Source of the DNA: Pseudomonadota bacterium | Lineage (GTDB): Bacteria; Myxococcota_A; UBA9160; SZUA-336 | Direction: 5' to 3' | DNA length: 64,000 nucleotides | NCBI GenBank assembly: GCA_003247575.1 | Contig: QJZC01000034.1 | Location: forward strand, 1-64,000 | Shown: positions 50,339 to 60,412 of the stretch, one piece after another | Layout: every line of letters starts with the position of its first letter | How positions within the stretch are numbered: the stretch's first letter is position 1 | Notes under the pieces: model-generated | Database searches by the model: none | What the model saw: the letters and a program-made list of their open reading frames with translations, nothing else | What the model was told of the DNA's origin: nothing | Position numbers and translations under genes: made by a program

Positions 50339-51646
50339 TCAGAGGTAGGCAGAGAGCGAGGTCGCGATTCCGAGAAAGCTCATGAATCCAGCGATGTCGG
50401 TGATCGTCGTCAAGACGATCGAGGAGGACTGAGCAGGATCCAGACCGAGCGCGGTCAGCACGACCGGCACGAGCGCACCGGACAGGGCAGCGATCGCCAT
50501 CGACAGAATCATCGAGGACCCGATCACCGCGCAGAGGGCTAGTGACTCGCTCCACAGGTAAACGAACAGCATCGTGACTGCGGCGACCGCGACACCGTTG
50601 ATCGCGCCCGCGAAAACCTCCTTGATCGCGATCCGCCCCCACTGTCTCAGGCGGACCTCGCGCAGCGCCAAGCCGCGCATGGTCACCGCGAGCGCTTGCG
50701 CGCCCGTGTTGCCGGACTGGCCTGCGACGACGGGGAGCAACACGGCGAGCGCAGTGAAGCGCGCGATGGTGGACTCGAAGAAGCCGACGACCGTCGCGGC
50801 GGCGAACGCCGTCCCCAGGTTCACCAGCAGCCAAGGCAGACGCATGCGCACCGCCATCCAAGGAGGCGCCAACGCGCGCTCGTCGCGCCCCGCGCCCACC
50901 ATCGCTGCCAGATTCGAGGCCGCAGCCTCGCGGGCGGTGTTGACCAGCTGCTCCTGACGCAGGACACCGACGATGTGTCCGTCGATGTCTACTACCGGAA
51001 CACTCGATCCGACCGCGGTCGAGAGTACCTCGAGCACCTCGGTCTTCGAAGCCATCGCCTGCACCACAGCAGTCGGCACGTGGCCGAGCTCCGCGAGCGG
51101 GGTACGCGGCTGAGCGAGCACGATGTCCACGAGCCGGACCACTGCCGAAAGCTTCCCTTCCTCGTCCACGAGGAATACGTCCTGGATGCGACGTGAGCGG
51201 AAGGTGCGCAGGCGGCGTACGACCTCGCGCACCGTCGTCTCGGGCCTGAAGGTCGTCACGCGCGGGTCCATCATGTACCCCGCGGTGTCCGCAGGATACG
51301 TCACCAGTAGCCGGAGCTCGTTGGCGCTCACAGGCTCCATCGACGCCAGCAGAAGGTCGCGCTTCTCGGGATCGAGACGCGCCAGCAGGTTGGCGGCGCG
51401 ATTCGGCGAGAGACCTCCGACCCAACGCACCGAGACCTCGTGCGGGGCATCGCTCAGCAGACGAGCAGCGCGATCCGGCGTCAGACGAGACAGGACCTCG
51501 ACGACGCGAGCAAGGCTCTGGCGACTCAGTAGCTCTACGGCGTCCGAGACCTGCGCTCGCTCTACGAGCTGCGAGACCTCACCAGGATGCTGATCCAAGG
51601 CGACTCGAACGAGCCGCCCTACCGCGGCCTGCGGTGTCTGCGCCAT
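50339..51646 (-). CDS. MgtE-like Mg2+ transporter (N domain + CBS + TM)
   Basis: MgtE N repeats, YPADTAGYMMDP, CBS pair, LPVVAGQSGNTGAQALAVTMRGLAL. Confidence 0.92.
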   Translation of the reverse strand: MAQTPQAAVGRLVRVALDQHPGEVSQLVERAQVSDAVELLSRQSLARVVEVLSRLTPDRAARLLSDAPHEVSVRWVGGLSPNRAANLLARLDPEKRDLLLASMEPVSANELRLLVTYPADTAGYMMDPRVTTFRPETTVREVVRRLRTFRSRRIQDVFLVDEEGKLSAVVRLVDIVLAQPRTPLAELGHVPTAVVQAMASKTEVLEVLSTAVGSSVPVVDIDGHIVGVLRQEQLVNTAREAAASNLAAMVGAGRDERALAPPWMAVRMRLPWLLVNLGTAFAAATVVGFFESTIARFTALAVLLPVVAGQSGNTGAQALAVTMRGLALREVRLRQWGRIAIKEVFAGAINGVAVAAVTMLFVYLWSESLALCAVIGSSMILSMAIAALSGALVPVVLTALGLDPAQSSSIVLTTITDIAGFMSFLGIATSLSAYL

Positions 51647-51655
51647 CGCACCTCC

Positions 51656-52468
51656 TCAACGATTCTCGGGGCCCGAGAACAAATCGAGAATTCCGGACAG
51701 CCCTACCGAGAAGACTTCACCCAGAGCCTGCGAAGTCTGTGCACCGTTATCGGACCTGGCTGCCAGCTCGTCCTGCAAGCGGCGTAGGCGCACGTAGCGA
51801 ATCGCGCCCATGTAGCACCCCGCATCATCGACGACGGGAAGCGCGTGCACCTTGCGCCATCCCGGATGCGAGACGATCGCACTCGTATCCGCATCCGCGC
51901 GCAGATGCATGACGTTGCGGGATGCGATCCGCCCGATCTGCTGATCCGGCAGGGCCAGCAGGAGCTCGCGCAGATTCAGCACGCCCACGAGACGATCCGT
52001 CCGATCGACCACGTACAGGTTGTAGCGCGCATGGCCCGCGCTGGTGCGCACGCGCTCGACGGCCTCGCGTATGCTCAACTCTTCGGCCAGAGCCAGCACC
52101 TGGGGATCGAGTAGGGCTCCCGCCGTATGCTCTGGATAACCGAGCGACGGGCGCAGCATTTGGCTCTTGGACGCTGGCAGCTGCTGTAGAACGTCGTCGA
52201 TCGGTGTCGTCAGACGACGCAGGTACCGCAGCGCAACCTCGACCGGCAGCAGGTCGATCACCAGTGCCGACTGCTTGGAATCGAACTGAGACAAGATGGC
52301 CGCAGCCGGCACCGCAGTCACGTACTCGAGCACGCGAGCGGCGGTCTGCAGGGGAACACACAGGAGCACAGCAGCAGCTTCACGCGGGTCGATGCGCTCC
52401 AGGATCGGTGCGGCCCCCTCTGGATGACGCTCGAGAAAGTCGCGTGCCACGTCGAGCGACAGAGTCAC
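51656..52468 (-). CDS. Soluble MgtE N-domain + CBS protein lacking the membrane domain
   Basis: YPEHTAGALLDPQVLAL plus CBS pair, no TM. Confidence 0.8.
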   Translation of the reverse strand: MTLSLDVARDFLERHPEGAAPILERIDPREAAAVLLCVPLQTAARVLEYVTAVPAAAILSQFDSKQSALVIDLLPVEVALRYLRRLTTPIDDVLQQLPASKSQMLRPSLGYPEHTAGALLDPQVLALAEELSIREAVERVRTSAGHARYNLYVVDRTDRLVGVLNLRELLLALPDQQIGRIASRNVMHLRADADTSAIVSHPGWRKVHALPVVDDAGCYMGAIRYVRLRRLQDELAARSDNGAQTSQALGEVFSVGLSGILDLFSGPENR

Positions 52469-52545
52469 CCCGCGATTACCTCTCTGTGCACTACGGAGCC
52501 ATCGCCTCCCGCATGTAGGCTATCATATCCACGGTCGAGCCAACG

Positions 52546-53436
52546 ATGAAGCCGATCGCACACGATCCATGCGATCCACACGATCGGCTCGAGAGAGTAG
52601 TGGTGATGCAGTACGCACCAAGCTTCGAGTCGATTCGCGAGCTACTGACCAGCGCGCTCGAGCGCATCGCGTCCGCCAGCCTGCTCTATGCTCCACGCCT
52701 GCTGGCAGGACTGGCCCTGTTCCTGCTCGGATGGGGAATTGCCCGCGCCACCGCCGCGTTCGTCGGACTCGTGCTGCGCCGGATCGGCTTCGATCGCCTG
52801 TGCGCGCAGATGCGGGTGTCCCAGGCGCTCAACCGCATCGGACTCACGCGCCCGCCCAGTCGCCTGAGTCAGCGCGCACTGTTCTGGGCCATCTGGTTCG
52901 TGTTCGCCATCGCCGCGCTGGATGCGCTCGAGCTATCCGACCTACCGCTCACCCTACAGAAGGTCTTCGCGTATCTGCCCAGCGTGCTGGCTGCGGCTTT
53001 CATCCTGGGTGTGGGTATTCTCAGTGGTCGCTTCGCTCGCAACCTGTTGGCGTCGGCAGCTCGCATCGGAGCGCTCGAACACGGCCAACGGCTCGGAGCG
53101 ATCGCGGAACGACTCGTGATCGGTCTGTTCCTGATCGTGGCGGCCCAGCAGCTGGGACTCAAGACCGATCTGATCGTTGCGGTCGTCGCCACTACGGTCG
53201 GCACCCTGGCACTCGCATTCTCGATCGCTTTCGCCCTCGGCGCGAGCCCTGTAATCCGTCACATCCTGGCCGGCCACTTCCTACGCAAGAGCCTGACGGT
53301 CGGCGGATCGATCACGATCCAGGGCCGTCGCGGGCAGATCGAACGCGTCGGTCCGATCGACACCCTGCTACGCACGGACGACGAGATGTGGTCGATTCCG
53401 AACGCACGCCTGATCGACGAGGTGCTGATCCGCTAG
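52546..53436 (+). CDS. MscS-family mechanosensitive channel-like protein
   Basis: Multi-TM, ASPVIRHILAGHFLRKSLTVGGSITIQGRRGQIERVGPIDTLLRTDDEMWSIPNARLI. Confidence 0.82.
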   Translation: MKPIAHDPCDPHDRLERVVVMQYAPSFESIRELLTSALERIASASLLYAPRLLAGLALFLLGWGIARATAAFVGLVLRRIGFDRLCAQMRVSQALNRIGLTRPPSRLSQRALFWAIWFVFAIAALDALELSDLPLTLQKVFAYLPSVLAAAFILGVGILSGRFARNLLASAARIGALEHGQRLGAIAERLVIGLFLIVAAQQLGLKTDLIVAVVATTVGTLALAFSIAFALGASPVIRHILAGHFLRKSLTVGGSITIQGRRGQIERVGPIDTLLRTDDEMWSIPNARLIDEVLIR

Positions 53437-53475
53437 CTGCGAACCGACACCAAGCCGGCGGGCTCAGCGACGGGC

Positions 53476-54174
53476 TCAGCTCTCCGCGGAACGTCGAAAG
53501 ACGGCGTTGCGAAACGGGGGATACAGAAAGGGCAGGAAGGCGAGCGCCAGGACCAGCAGAGTCGCCCCCCAAAACCGCAAGGAGCCGAGTTCCAGCAGCG
53601 CAGCTCCGAAGAAGGACAGCACGAAGGCGCGCACCAAGGCCCCGGCCCCCGTGGCCAATAGAAAGGTCATCCAGGGCAGCGACGACATTCCCGCTGCCGA
53701 GTGAGCGGCCGTCAACGGTCCCGTAGGGTGCGCCGTGATCACCGCCAGCAGGGTCGGTGCCGCTGTCCGCACCAGATCCGAGCCCGCGAGCCAGCCGCGA
53801 CGAGCCTCAGTTCGAGTGGCACCTGTCCCTTCCGGGAATGACGTCCTCTGCTTCCTGCTCCGAGCCAGTCCGCGACCCAGAGCGAAGCAGAGGGCTCCGG
53901 ACGCCAACACGCCGCATCCTCCGAGAGCGGTCCCTCCGACGACGCCGAAGAGCGCGCCGCCCGCGGGCAGAATGACCGCGGACGGGAGTGCCAAGAACTG
54001 TCGAAAAGCGAGCAGCAGCACGTAGACCAGAGGTGCCAGCCAGCCCAGAGCGATCACCCGCTCTCGGATAGAGTCGGGCGAGAGATCCAGACCGAGCACC
54101 GCTCGCATCTCCACGCCCACCAGGATGAGGAGCGCGATCACGCCTACGAGCAACGCGAGCCGACGCAGATCCAT
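53476..54174 (-). CDS. TVP38/TMEM64 (VTT) family membrane protein
   Basis: FRQFLALPSAVILPAGGALFGVVGGTALGGCGVLASGALCFALGRGLAR. Confidence 0.75.
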   Translation of the reverse strand: MDLRRLALLVGVIALLILVGVEMRAVLGLDLSPDSIRERVIALGWLAPLVYVLLLAFRQFLALPSAVILPAGGALFGVVGGTALGGCGVLASGALCFALGRGLARSRKQRTSFPEGTGATRTEARRGWLAGSDLVRTAAPTLLAVITAHPTGPLTAAHSAAGMSSLPWMTFLLATGAGALVRAFVLSFFGAALLELGSLRFWGATLLVLALAFLPFLYPPFRNAVFRRSAES

Positions 54175-54253
54175 CCGAGCAGTCTAACCCGATCCTCGAT
54201 GTCTCCGCTCGTTGCTGCGACCTGCGAACCTCGGCCGGGACGCCCCACACGCG

Positions 54254-55015
54254 TCACCCCCATGCGCTCGCGAGCAGTCGTACGGAGAGCAGCAACGACA
54301 TCAGAACGAGCAAGGCCCGCACGAGGGGAGCCCCGTGGCGCAGGACCAGATGCGCTCCCAGCCAGGCGCCGGCAACCTGGGCAGCAGCCATCGGGAGACC
54401 AATCGCCCAGACGACCTTGCCCGAGAGCGCGAAGAACAGGAGCGACGCCAGGTTGCTGGCAAAGTTCAACACCTTCGTCCCGCCGGTGGCCCGCCGCAGG
54501 TCGTACCCGAGCAGCAAGACGAACGCCAGCGCAAAGAAGCTGCCCGTCCCAGGACCGAAGAAGCCGTCGTAGAAGCCGATCCCCGTACCCAGCGCCCAGC
54601 CGAACGCCGCGTGGCTCATGCGGCTACGCGCCCGCACCGCGCCGACTCGGGGGAAGGCGAGCAGGTAGACGGCGACTCCGATCAACATGGCGGGAACGAT
54701 CCGAGCGAGTCGATCCGAACCCATGAACTGGACGGACACGGCTCCCATGGACGCACCGACGAACGTGGCGAGGATCGCCGTGCGCAGCGAACGCAGATCC
54801 ACGGTGTCCGAGCGAACGAATCGATACGAGGACGTCAGGGTGCCGAACACACCCTGCAGCTTGTTCGTCGCGAGCGCCTGGATCGGCGCCACTCCTGCCC
54901 AGAGCAACATGGGCAAAACGATCAAGCCGCCGCCCCCCGCGATCGCATCCACCACCCCGGCAACCGCCGCGGTCCCCATCAGGAGCAGCAAGACGTCGTA
55001 GGAGAGGGATTCCAT
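54254..55015 (-). CDS. TSUP (TauE/SafE) family membrane permease
   Basis: VDAIAGGGGLIVLPMLLWAGVAPIQALATNKLQGVFGTLTSS, GFYDGFFGPGTGSFFALAFV. Confidence 0.92.
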   Translation of the reverse strand: MESLSYDVLLLLMGTAAVAGVVDAIAGGGGLIVLPMLLWAGVAPIQALATNKLQGVFGTLTSSYRFVRSDTVDLRSLRTAILATFVGASMGAVSVQFMGSDRLARIVPAMLIGVAVYLLAFPRVGAVRARSRMSHAAFGWALGTGIGFYDGFFGPGTGSFFALAFVLLLGYDLRRATGGTKVLNFASNLASLLFFALSGKVVWAIGLPMAAAQVAGAWLGAHLVLRHGAPLVRALLVLMSLLLSVRLLASAWG

Positions 55016-55105
55016 ACAGGCAACCGGCTGGCGCACGAGTCTAGCGCGCGCGGATCGCTCCGGGTGGAGAAGAGCAGGGCTTCACCTGCGTCGCGACCGA
55101 CCGAG

Positions 55106-55867
55106 TCATGCTCCGAACACGGGACCACCGTAGGTGTAACGAATGCGAATCAGGTCCAGCGCCGCACGGGCGAAGTCTCCGATGCGCAGCTTGGAGCCTG
55201 GCTTGTCGGTCCACTCGGTCAACGGAAGCTCGTAGATCAGCTCCGCTGGCGGCCGGGCGCGCCCCAACCGGTGCAGCCGAACCAGCCGAGCCAGAATCTC
55301 GACGTCGAACAGCCAGCGAGAAAGAAAGGGGCCCGCGAAGAGCTCTCGCGTGAGCGCACTCGCGCGGAACAACTTGGCACCGCACTGCGAGTCGTAGATT
55401 GCAAGCCGAAGGCTGGCGGCGACCAGGGTCGCGGCGACTCGGCCCAAGTAGTGACGGACTCGCCGCCGCTCGATCACTCTCCCGAGCAGCTTCACGCGCG
55501 CGCCGAACACCATCTCGAGCGTCGCGTCCGCCTCGAGAACCCCGGCGAACTCCGGGATCGCGGTCAACGGAGTGGCCAGATCGGCATCCCAGTACCCCAC
55601 GTACTCGAACTGGGCCGCCAGGGCCGCATTCACACCGGTCCAGACAGCCGCCGCCTTGCCCCCGTTCCGAGCGAGACCGATCACGTCGACCCGATCCGGG
55701 ACGTTCCGCTCGATCTCGTGCAGAATCGAGCGGGTCGCATCCGTGCTGCCATCGTCGACGAAGATGAAGCTCACCTCGGGCTCGAGTTCGAGGAAGCGCA
55801 CGAAGCTCTTCACGTCGAGCCGGTCTACCTCGTTGAAGCAGGGAACAGCCAAACAGAGCCGCGTCAT
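55106..55867 (-). CDS. Family 2 glycosyltransferase
   Basis: LAVPCFNEVDRL, FVDDGSTDATRSIL, NGGKAAAVWTGV, YWDADLATP. Confidence 0.93.
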   Translation of the reverse strand: MTRLCLAVPCFNEVDRLDVKSFVRFLELEPEVSFIFVDDGSTDATRSILHEIERNVPDRVDVIGLARNGGKAAAVWTGVNAALAAQFEYVGYWDADLATPLTAIPEFAGVLEADATLEMVFGARVKLLGRVIERRRVRHYLGRVAATLVAASLRLAIYDSQCGAKLFRASALTRELFAGPFLSRWLFDVEILARLVRLHRLGRARPPAELIYELPLTEWTDKPGSKLRIGDFARAALDLIRIRYTYGGPVFGA

Positions 55868-55898
55868 GGCTTGCCGCTCTCACCAGCCAGTTCGGAGC

Positions 55899-56114
55899 TC
55901 ACCGGAAGCGCGAAGCAAGCCACAGGACGATCGACAAAGCGATGCTCACGAGTGCGCAGGTCGCGATCGGCACGTAGAGGCGGAAGCCAGGGCGCTCGAC
56001 GCGGAAATCTCCCGGGAGCCTGCCTAGCGGCAAGCTCCCCCCGAAGTGGAAGGCCAGACCCAGCGCGATCAGGACCGCGCCGAGCAAGATCAGTGCACGC
56101 GGCAGTGGTTCCAT
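55899..56114 (-). CDS. DUF2905 family small membrane protein
   Basis: LILLGAVLIALGLAFHFGGSLPLGRLPGDFRVERPGFRLYVPIATC. Confidence 0.88.
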   Translation of the reverse strand: MEPLPRALILLGAVLIALGLAFHFGGSLPLGRLPGDFRVERPGFRLYVPIATCALVSIALSIVLWLASRFR

Positions 56115-56160
56115 GCGAGCTCCAAAGGTTCGACGCGCGCGGAGCGCTGAGCGACACGGA

Positions 56161-56946
56161 TCAGCGCTCGAAGATGTCGCTCAAGCCGCCGAGCACGGAA
56201 CCCTCGCCCCGGTCGCTGCCGCCGACGGACGGAGCATTGGCAAGGATCCGGTCGGCGAGCCGCGAGAATGGAAGGCTCTGGAGCCACACCGTACCCGTGC
56301 CTCTGAGCGTCGCCAGAAAGATCCCCTCACCTCCGAAGAGCATCGACTTCAGATTGCCGGCGCGCTCGATCGAGTAGTCGATGCCCGAGGTGAAGGCGAC
56401 GAGGCAACCGGTGTCCACGCGCAGTCGGGAGTTGCGCAGCTCACGCCGCACGACCGTGCCCCCAGCGTGCACGAAGGCGAGCCCATCGCCGCGCAGCCGC
56501 TGCAGGATGAACCCTTCACCACCGAAGATGCCGGCACCGAAGCGTTGCGTGAACGCGATTCCCACCTCGGTTCCGAGCGCAGCGCAGAGAAAGGCGTCCT
56601 TCTCGCACAGGATCTCCTCGCCGAGCTGGGAGAGATCCAGCGCGAGGATCTTGCCCGGATAGGGCGCGGCGAAAGCGACTCGGCTCTTGCCGGACCCATG
56701 GTTGGTGAAGTGCGTCACGAAGATGGATTCGCCCGTGATGGCGCGCTTGCCTACGGCGAGGAGCTTGCCGAAGAAGCCCTGCGACGGCGCCGAACCATCG
56801 CCCATCTTCGCTTCGAACTCGATTCCGTCCTCCATGTAGTTCATGGCGCCGGCTTCCGCGATCACGGTCTCGCCGGGATCCAGCTCGACCTCGACCAGCT
56901 GCAGGTCGTCCCCCAGAATCTCGTAGTCCACCTCGTGGCAACGCAT
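56161..56946 (-). CDS. AIM24 / TIGR00266 family protein
   Basis: [46 protein letters not shown]. Confidence 0.93.
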   Translation of the reverse strand: MRCHEVDYEILGDDLQLVEVELDPGETVIAEAGAMNYMEDGIEFEAKMGDGSAPSQGFFGKLLAVGKRAITGESIFVTHFTNHGSGKSRVAFAAPYPGKILALDLSQLGEEILCEKDAFLCAALGTEVGIAFTQRFGAGIFGGEGFILQRLRGDGLAFVHAGGTVVRRELRNSRLRVDTGCLVAFTSGIDYSIERAGNLKSMLFGGEGIFLATLRGTGTVWLQSLPFSRLADRILANAPSVGGSDRGEGSVLGGLSDIFER

Positions 56947-57082
56947 GAACTTCTCCTCAGGCTGCTCGAGCGGTTCGACCGGGGATTGGCTCCAGCGCCT
57001 CGTCCCCCCTCTCCATCCAAGAACCCGCGCTAGACCCCGGGCTCGGACCCGAGCGCCGGCGGGCGCTCGGATCCCCGCTGCT

Positions 57083-57781
57083 CTAGGGGACGTAGCCGAG
57101 GATGGGCTCGACAGCAAATCGATTGGCGATGCACTCGTTCTTGTCGGTGGTGATCAGGTGGTTCTGATTCTTTGGGTAATAACAGCGATACAGAGGGCGC
57201 CGCGCCGCGTCGCTCTCGCGGTCCTGAGCGAATCCCAGCAATCCCTCGCTACGCTGCCCCTCACAGTTCGCATCACGCGATAGAAAGCGGTCGTTCTGCG
57301 AGGGCACCACGCACGCATAGAGCGCCACGCGGTCGCGCCCCTCGCGCGTGAAGAGCGAGAACTTGGGTCCCTCCTGGACGCGGTAGCCGAGCTCCGGTCC
57401 CTCGTTCGGGTCGTCCGACACCATGTGCTGGCGACCGTTGAAGAATCGAAAGATCTGGACGAGCTCTCCACGCCGGCGGCGTCCCTCTCGCTCGCGACGC
57501 TCGAAGCGATCTTCGTAGCGGTCTCGATCGGAGCGATCCCGATCCCGCCCGCCCCCGAAGCGGCGCCGGCGATCGTCGTTCACCACCACCTTCACCTGGT
57601 CTACCCGCACCCTGGACAGGTCGAGGCCCTCGCAGCGCCGCAGGATCTCTCGGCGCAGGTCCACGCGCAGCTCACCGTTCACGACGTCCACCTGGCTGCG
57701 ATCGAGCTCGATCACGCATTCGGCATGGGCTGAACCGATAGAGCCAAGGCACAAAAGCAGCGAAAGTACAGTAGTTCGCAT
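57083..57781 (-). CDS. Secreted protein with RD-rich linker and DUF5648-like C-terminal repeats
   Basis: Signal peptide; [51 protein letters not shown]..., [19 protein letters not shown]...EPILGYVP. Confidence 0.65.
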   Translation of the reverse strand: MRTTVLSLLLCLGSIGSAHAECVIELDRSQVDVVNGELRVDLRREILRRCEGLDLSRVRVDQVKVVVNDDRRRRFGGGRDRDRSDRDRYEDRFERREREGRRRRGELVQIFRFFNGRQHMVSDDPNEGPELGYRVQEGPKFSLFTREGRDRVALYACVVPSQNDRFLSRDANCEGQRSEGLLGFAQDRESDAARRPLYRCYYPKNQNHLITTDKNECIANRFAVEPILGYVP

Positions 57782-57858
57782 CGGTCGATCCTTCATTCGA
57801 TGATAAGACTCGGGCGAGATCCCCACCCATGGCGCCGGGAGCACGGTCTGGCCAAAAG

Positions 57859-57890
57859 CATAGCCGTCCCATCCCATAGCCGTCCCATCC
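57859..57890. repeat. 16-bp perfect tandem duplication catagccgtcccatcc x2
   Basis: Read directly. Confidence 0.95.
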
Positions 57891-57985
57891 TGTGGTTAGG
57901 AATCCCCGCTTGGGTATCCGACTCCAGCTATCCAACTCGCCAGACCCCGAACGATCTTACTCGGGCCATAGGAAAGGTTTTCCTC

Positions 57986-58465
57986 CTAGCGCGGGCGCAG
58001 CAGGAGGTCGAGCTGCGCGCGGAACTTCGACCGATCCCGATCCGAGAACGGACGCGGGGCACTGGCGGCGATCCCGACCTCGCGCAGGGAGGCGTTCAGG
58101 TCGCGACTTGCGAGGGCGTCGCCGATCGAATCCAAGGTAAACTCCCTTCCCTGCGGCCCGAGAACGCGCGCACCCAGCTCCAGGCAGCGAGCCGCAAGAG
58201 GGATGTCGCCGGTGATGACCACGTCTCCGGATGCGACATTCTCGACGATCCAGTCGTCGGCAGCGTCCGGCTCCTTTCCAACGACGATCAGCTCGACCGA
58301 GAACGGCGGCGGCACGTACAGGGGTGCATTGGCGACGAGCACGAGACGACGCTCGTGACGACCCGCGACGATGTAGGCTTCCTCTTTGACCGGGCACGCA
58401 TCTGCGTCTACGTAGACGACGATTCGTTCTCTCCTCGCGCAGGGGCGGCGCGAAATGCCGCTCAT
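57986..58465 (-). CDS. YaiI/YqxD (DUF188) family protein
   Basis: VYVDADACPVKEEAYIVAGRHERRLVLVANAPLYVPP...DVVITGDIPLAARCLE. Confidence 0.93.
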   Translation of the reverse strand: MSGISRRPCARRERIVVYVDADACPVKEEAYIVAGRHERRLVLVANAPLYVPPPFSVELIVVGKEPDAADDWIVENVASGDVVITGDIPLAARCLELGARVLGPQGREFTLDSIGDALASRDLNASLREVGIAASAPRPFSDRDRSKFRAQLDLLLRPR

Positions 58466-58480
58466 CTCAGACGCACGACA

Positions 58481-59290
58481 CTATCGCTCGCTGGCTGGGG
58501 CCTCCGCTACCGCGCCATGCACCAGCCGCTCGAGCAGCTCGAGTCCATCGCCTAGGCACGCCGGGCCAGGCTGTAGAATGAGGGCGGGATCGAGCTCGTA
58601 GACGGCGCCGCGGGTGACGGCAGGCAGGTCAGCGAATCCCGGGCGGGCCTCGAAGCGTGCACGGTCGAAGGGCTTCCCGCACCAGCTCGCGAGCACGATC
58701 TCCGGTCGTCTCGCGACGACTCGAGCGGGAGTCACGACCCGCCCGGTCGCCGACGCCTGCTGCGAGAGATCAGAGAAGACGTCGTCCCCTCCCACGATGC
58801 CAATGAGCTCGCTGACCCAGCGGATTCCGCTGATCATCGGATCGTCCCACTCCTCGAAGTACACGCGCGGACGCCGCGGCAAGAGCTCCGCGCGGCGCCG
58901 CGCTCCTGCGATCCGCTGCTCGAAGCCCAGGACCAACTCGTTCGCTCGCTCCTCGCGCCCCACCAAGCGCCCGATGATCCGTATGACTCCGAAGATCTCC
59001 GCGACGCTGCGCTGATTGAAGATGAGAACCTGCAGCCCCTTTCGAATCAGCTCGGCTGCCAGTTTGGATTGGATATCCGAAAAGCCGATCACCAGATCCG
59101 GCTCGAGGGCGCAGATCTTGCGCACGCTCCCATCGACGAACGCACTCACGACCGGCTTCTCTTTGCGGGCCTGCGGAGGTCGCACGGTATAGGCGCTGAT
59201 TCCAACGATCCGCTCTGCTTCCCCGAGAAGGTACAGAATCTCGGTAGGCTCCTCGGTGAGACATACGATGCGTCCTACGGGATCATCCAT
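58481..59290 (-). CDS. BtuF-like helical-backbone metal/cobalamin-binding protein, apparently without signal peptide
   Basis: RIVCLTEEPTEILYLLGEAERIVGIS...LEPDLVIGFSDIQ...GIRWVSELIGIVGGDDVF. Confidence 0.8.
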   Translation of the reverse strand: MDDPVGRIVCLTEEPTEILYLLGEAERIVGISAYTVRPPQARKEKPVVSAFVDGSVRKICALEPDLVIGFSDIQSKLAAELIRKGLQVLIFNQRSVAEIFGVIRIIGRLVGREERANELVLGFEQRIAGARRRAELLPRRPRVYFEEWDDPMISGIRWVSELIGIVGGDDVFSDLSQQASATGRVVTPARVVARRPEIVLASWCGKPFDRARFEARPGFADLPAVTRGAVYELDPALILQPGPACLGDGLELLERLVHGAVAEAPASER

Positions 59291-59568
59291 TTTCACTAGC
59301 TCCCCCTCGAACAGTTCTTCGTCGGACACTTCTTCGCATTCAAAGCGAGCCAAAAGGGCTGGCACAATCCATCAAACATGAAAGTTTCAGGACCAGTGAT
59401 GCCATTCACACGCTAACCTCCGGCGCTCTCGTAACTTCGAGATGGGAGATACGAGTGACCTCGCCAGCCCAGACACGTTCACGCGCTGATCCACCTGAAC
59501 ACTCGCGGATCCGGCCGAACCCTGGCGAGACGCAGCACTGGCAAGACGCATTTGCATGGGGAGTCATT

Positions 59569-60282
59569 ATGCGCCTGAATAGCAGACCCACGAGTACAGT
59601 TCTCTCCGCCTCGCTCTTCGCTTGGATCATCGGAATCGGAGTAGCCGGATCCGCCGCAGCCGATGGCTCGAGCGCGGGACCCAAGTTCGGACGCGCAATG
59701 ATCCAGACGTGTTCCGGGGTCGACCTGGACATCTCGGGTGTCGGGATCCTGCGCGAAGAGCCGTCCGACGAGGGCGTGAAGAAGGTTTCGGTTCGGCTGT
59801 TGGTCCGCGGACTGCCGGCGGGCAAGCACGCCGTCCATATCCACGAGAACGGCACCTGCACGCCGACCTGCGGCGATGCCGGTGGACACTTCGATCCCGG
59901 TCCGAGCGAGTGCGTCGGCGGAGCGAACGCCAATGGAAAGTGCTCCACACCCGACGCGAACCACCCGTACCACATGGGCGATCTCATCAACATCGAGTCG
60001 AAGGGTGAAGACTCGGTCTCCGTCATGAACACCGAGACGAGCCGCATCACCCTCGATGAGGGACCACTCGGAATCTTCCAAGCGCATACGAACGATGCGA
60101 GCGCCGGCAGCACCTTCATCATCCACACCCTGCCCGACACCTACTGTCCCGACGGAACCTTGGTCGACCTGGGCGAGGACGCGCGCGCTTGCGCTGGCGG
60201 CTCTCGCATTGCGTGCGGGGTGATCCAGCCGGTCAACTTCGATCCGGAATCGGACTGCCAGGGACCCTCCTGCATCCCCTGA
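59569..60282 (+). CDS. Cu/Zn superoxide dismutase-like protein
   Basis: Signal peptide; GKHAVHIHENGTC, GGHFDPG, HPYHMGDLINI, FIIHTLPDTY. Confidence 0.8.
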   Translation: MRLNSRPTSTVLSASLFAWIIGIGVAGSAAADGSSAGPKFGRAMIQTCSGVDLDISGVGILREEPSDEGVKKVSVRLLVRGLPAGKHAVHIHENGTCTPTCGDAGGHFDPGPSECVGGANANGKCSTPDANHPYHMGDLINIESKGEDSVSVMNTETSRITLDEGPLGIFQAHTNDASAGSTFIIHTLPDTYCPDGTLVDLGEDARACAGGSRIACGVIQPVNFDPESDCQGPSCIP

Positions 60283-60314
60283 GAGCTCGATCTGCTCTCG
60301 GCTTCGGCTGGCGG

Positions 60315-60353
60315 GTGGAAGCGATCGCGCCGCAGGTACGCGCTCGCTTCCAC
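60315..60353. terminator. Hairpin gtggaagcga...tcgcttccac (10 bp + 4 bp with one mismatch) between convergent genes
   Basis: Read directly; no U-tract. Confidence 0.45.
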
Positions 60354-60412
60354 TCCTCGGCCGATCCGCTGACTCGGCCGGGCCGCTGACTCGGCCGATC
60401 CGCCGGCCGCGT

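Noticed and set aside
54212-56377. 721-aa plus-strand ORF
   Set aside because: Antisense to TSUP, glycosyltransferase and DUF2905 genes, all clearly coding; Arg/Gln/Glu-rich composition.
57859-57890. 16-bp tandem duplication as a CRISPR or regulator site
   Set aside because: Only two abutting copies with no spacer; simple slippage is sufficient.
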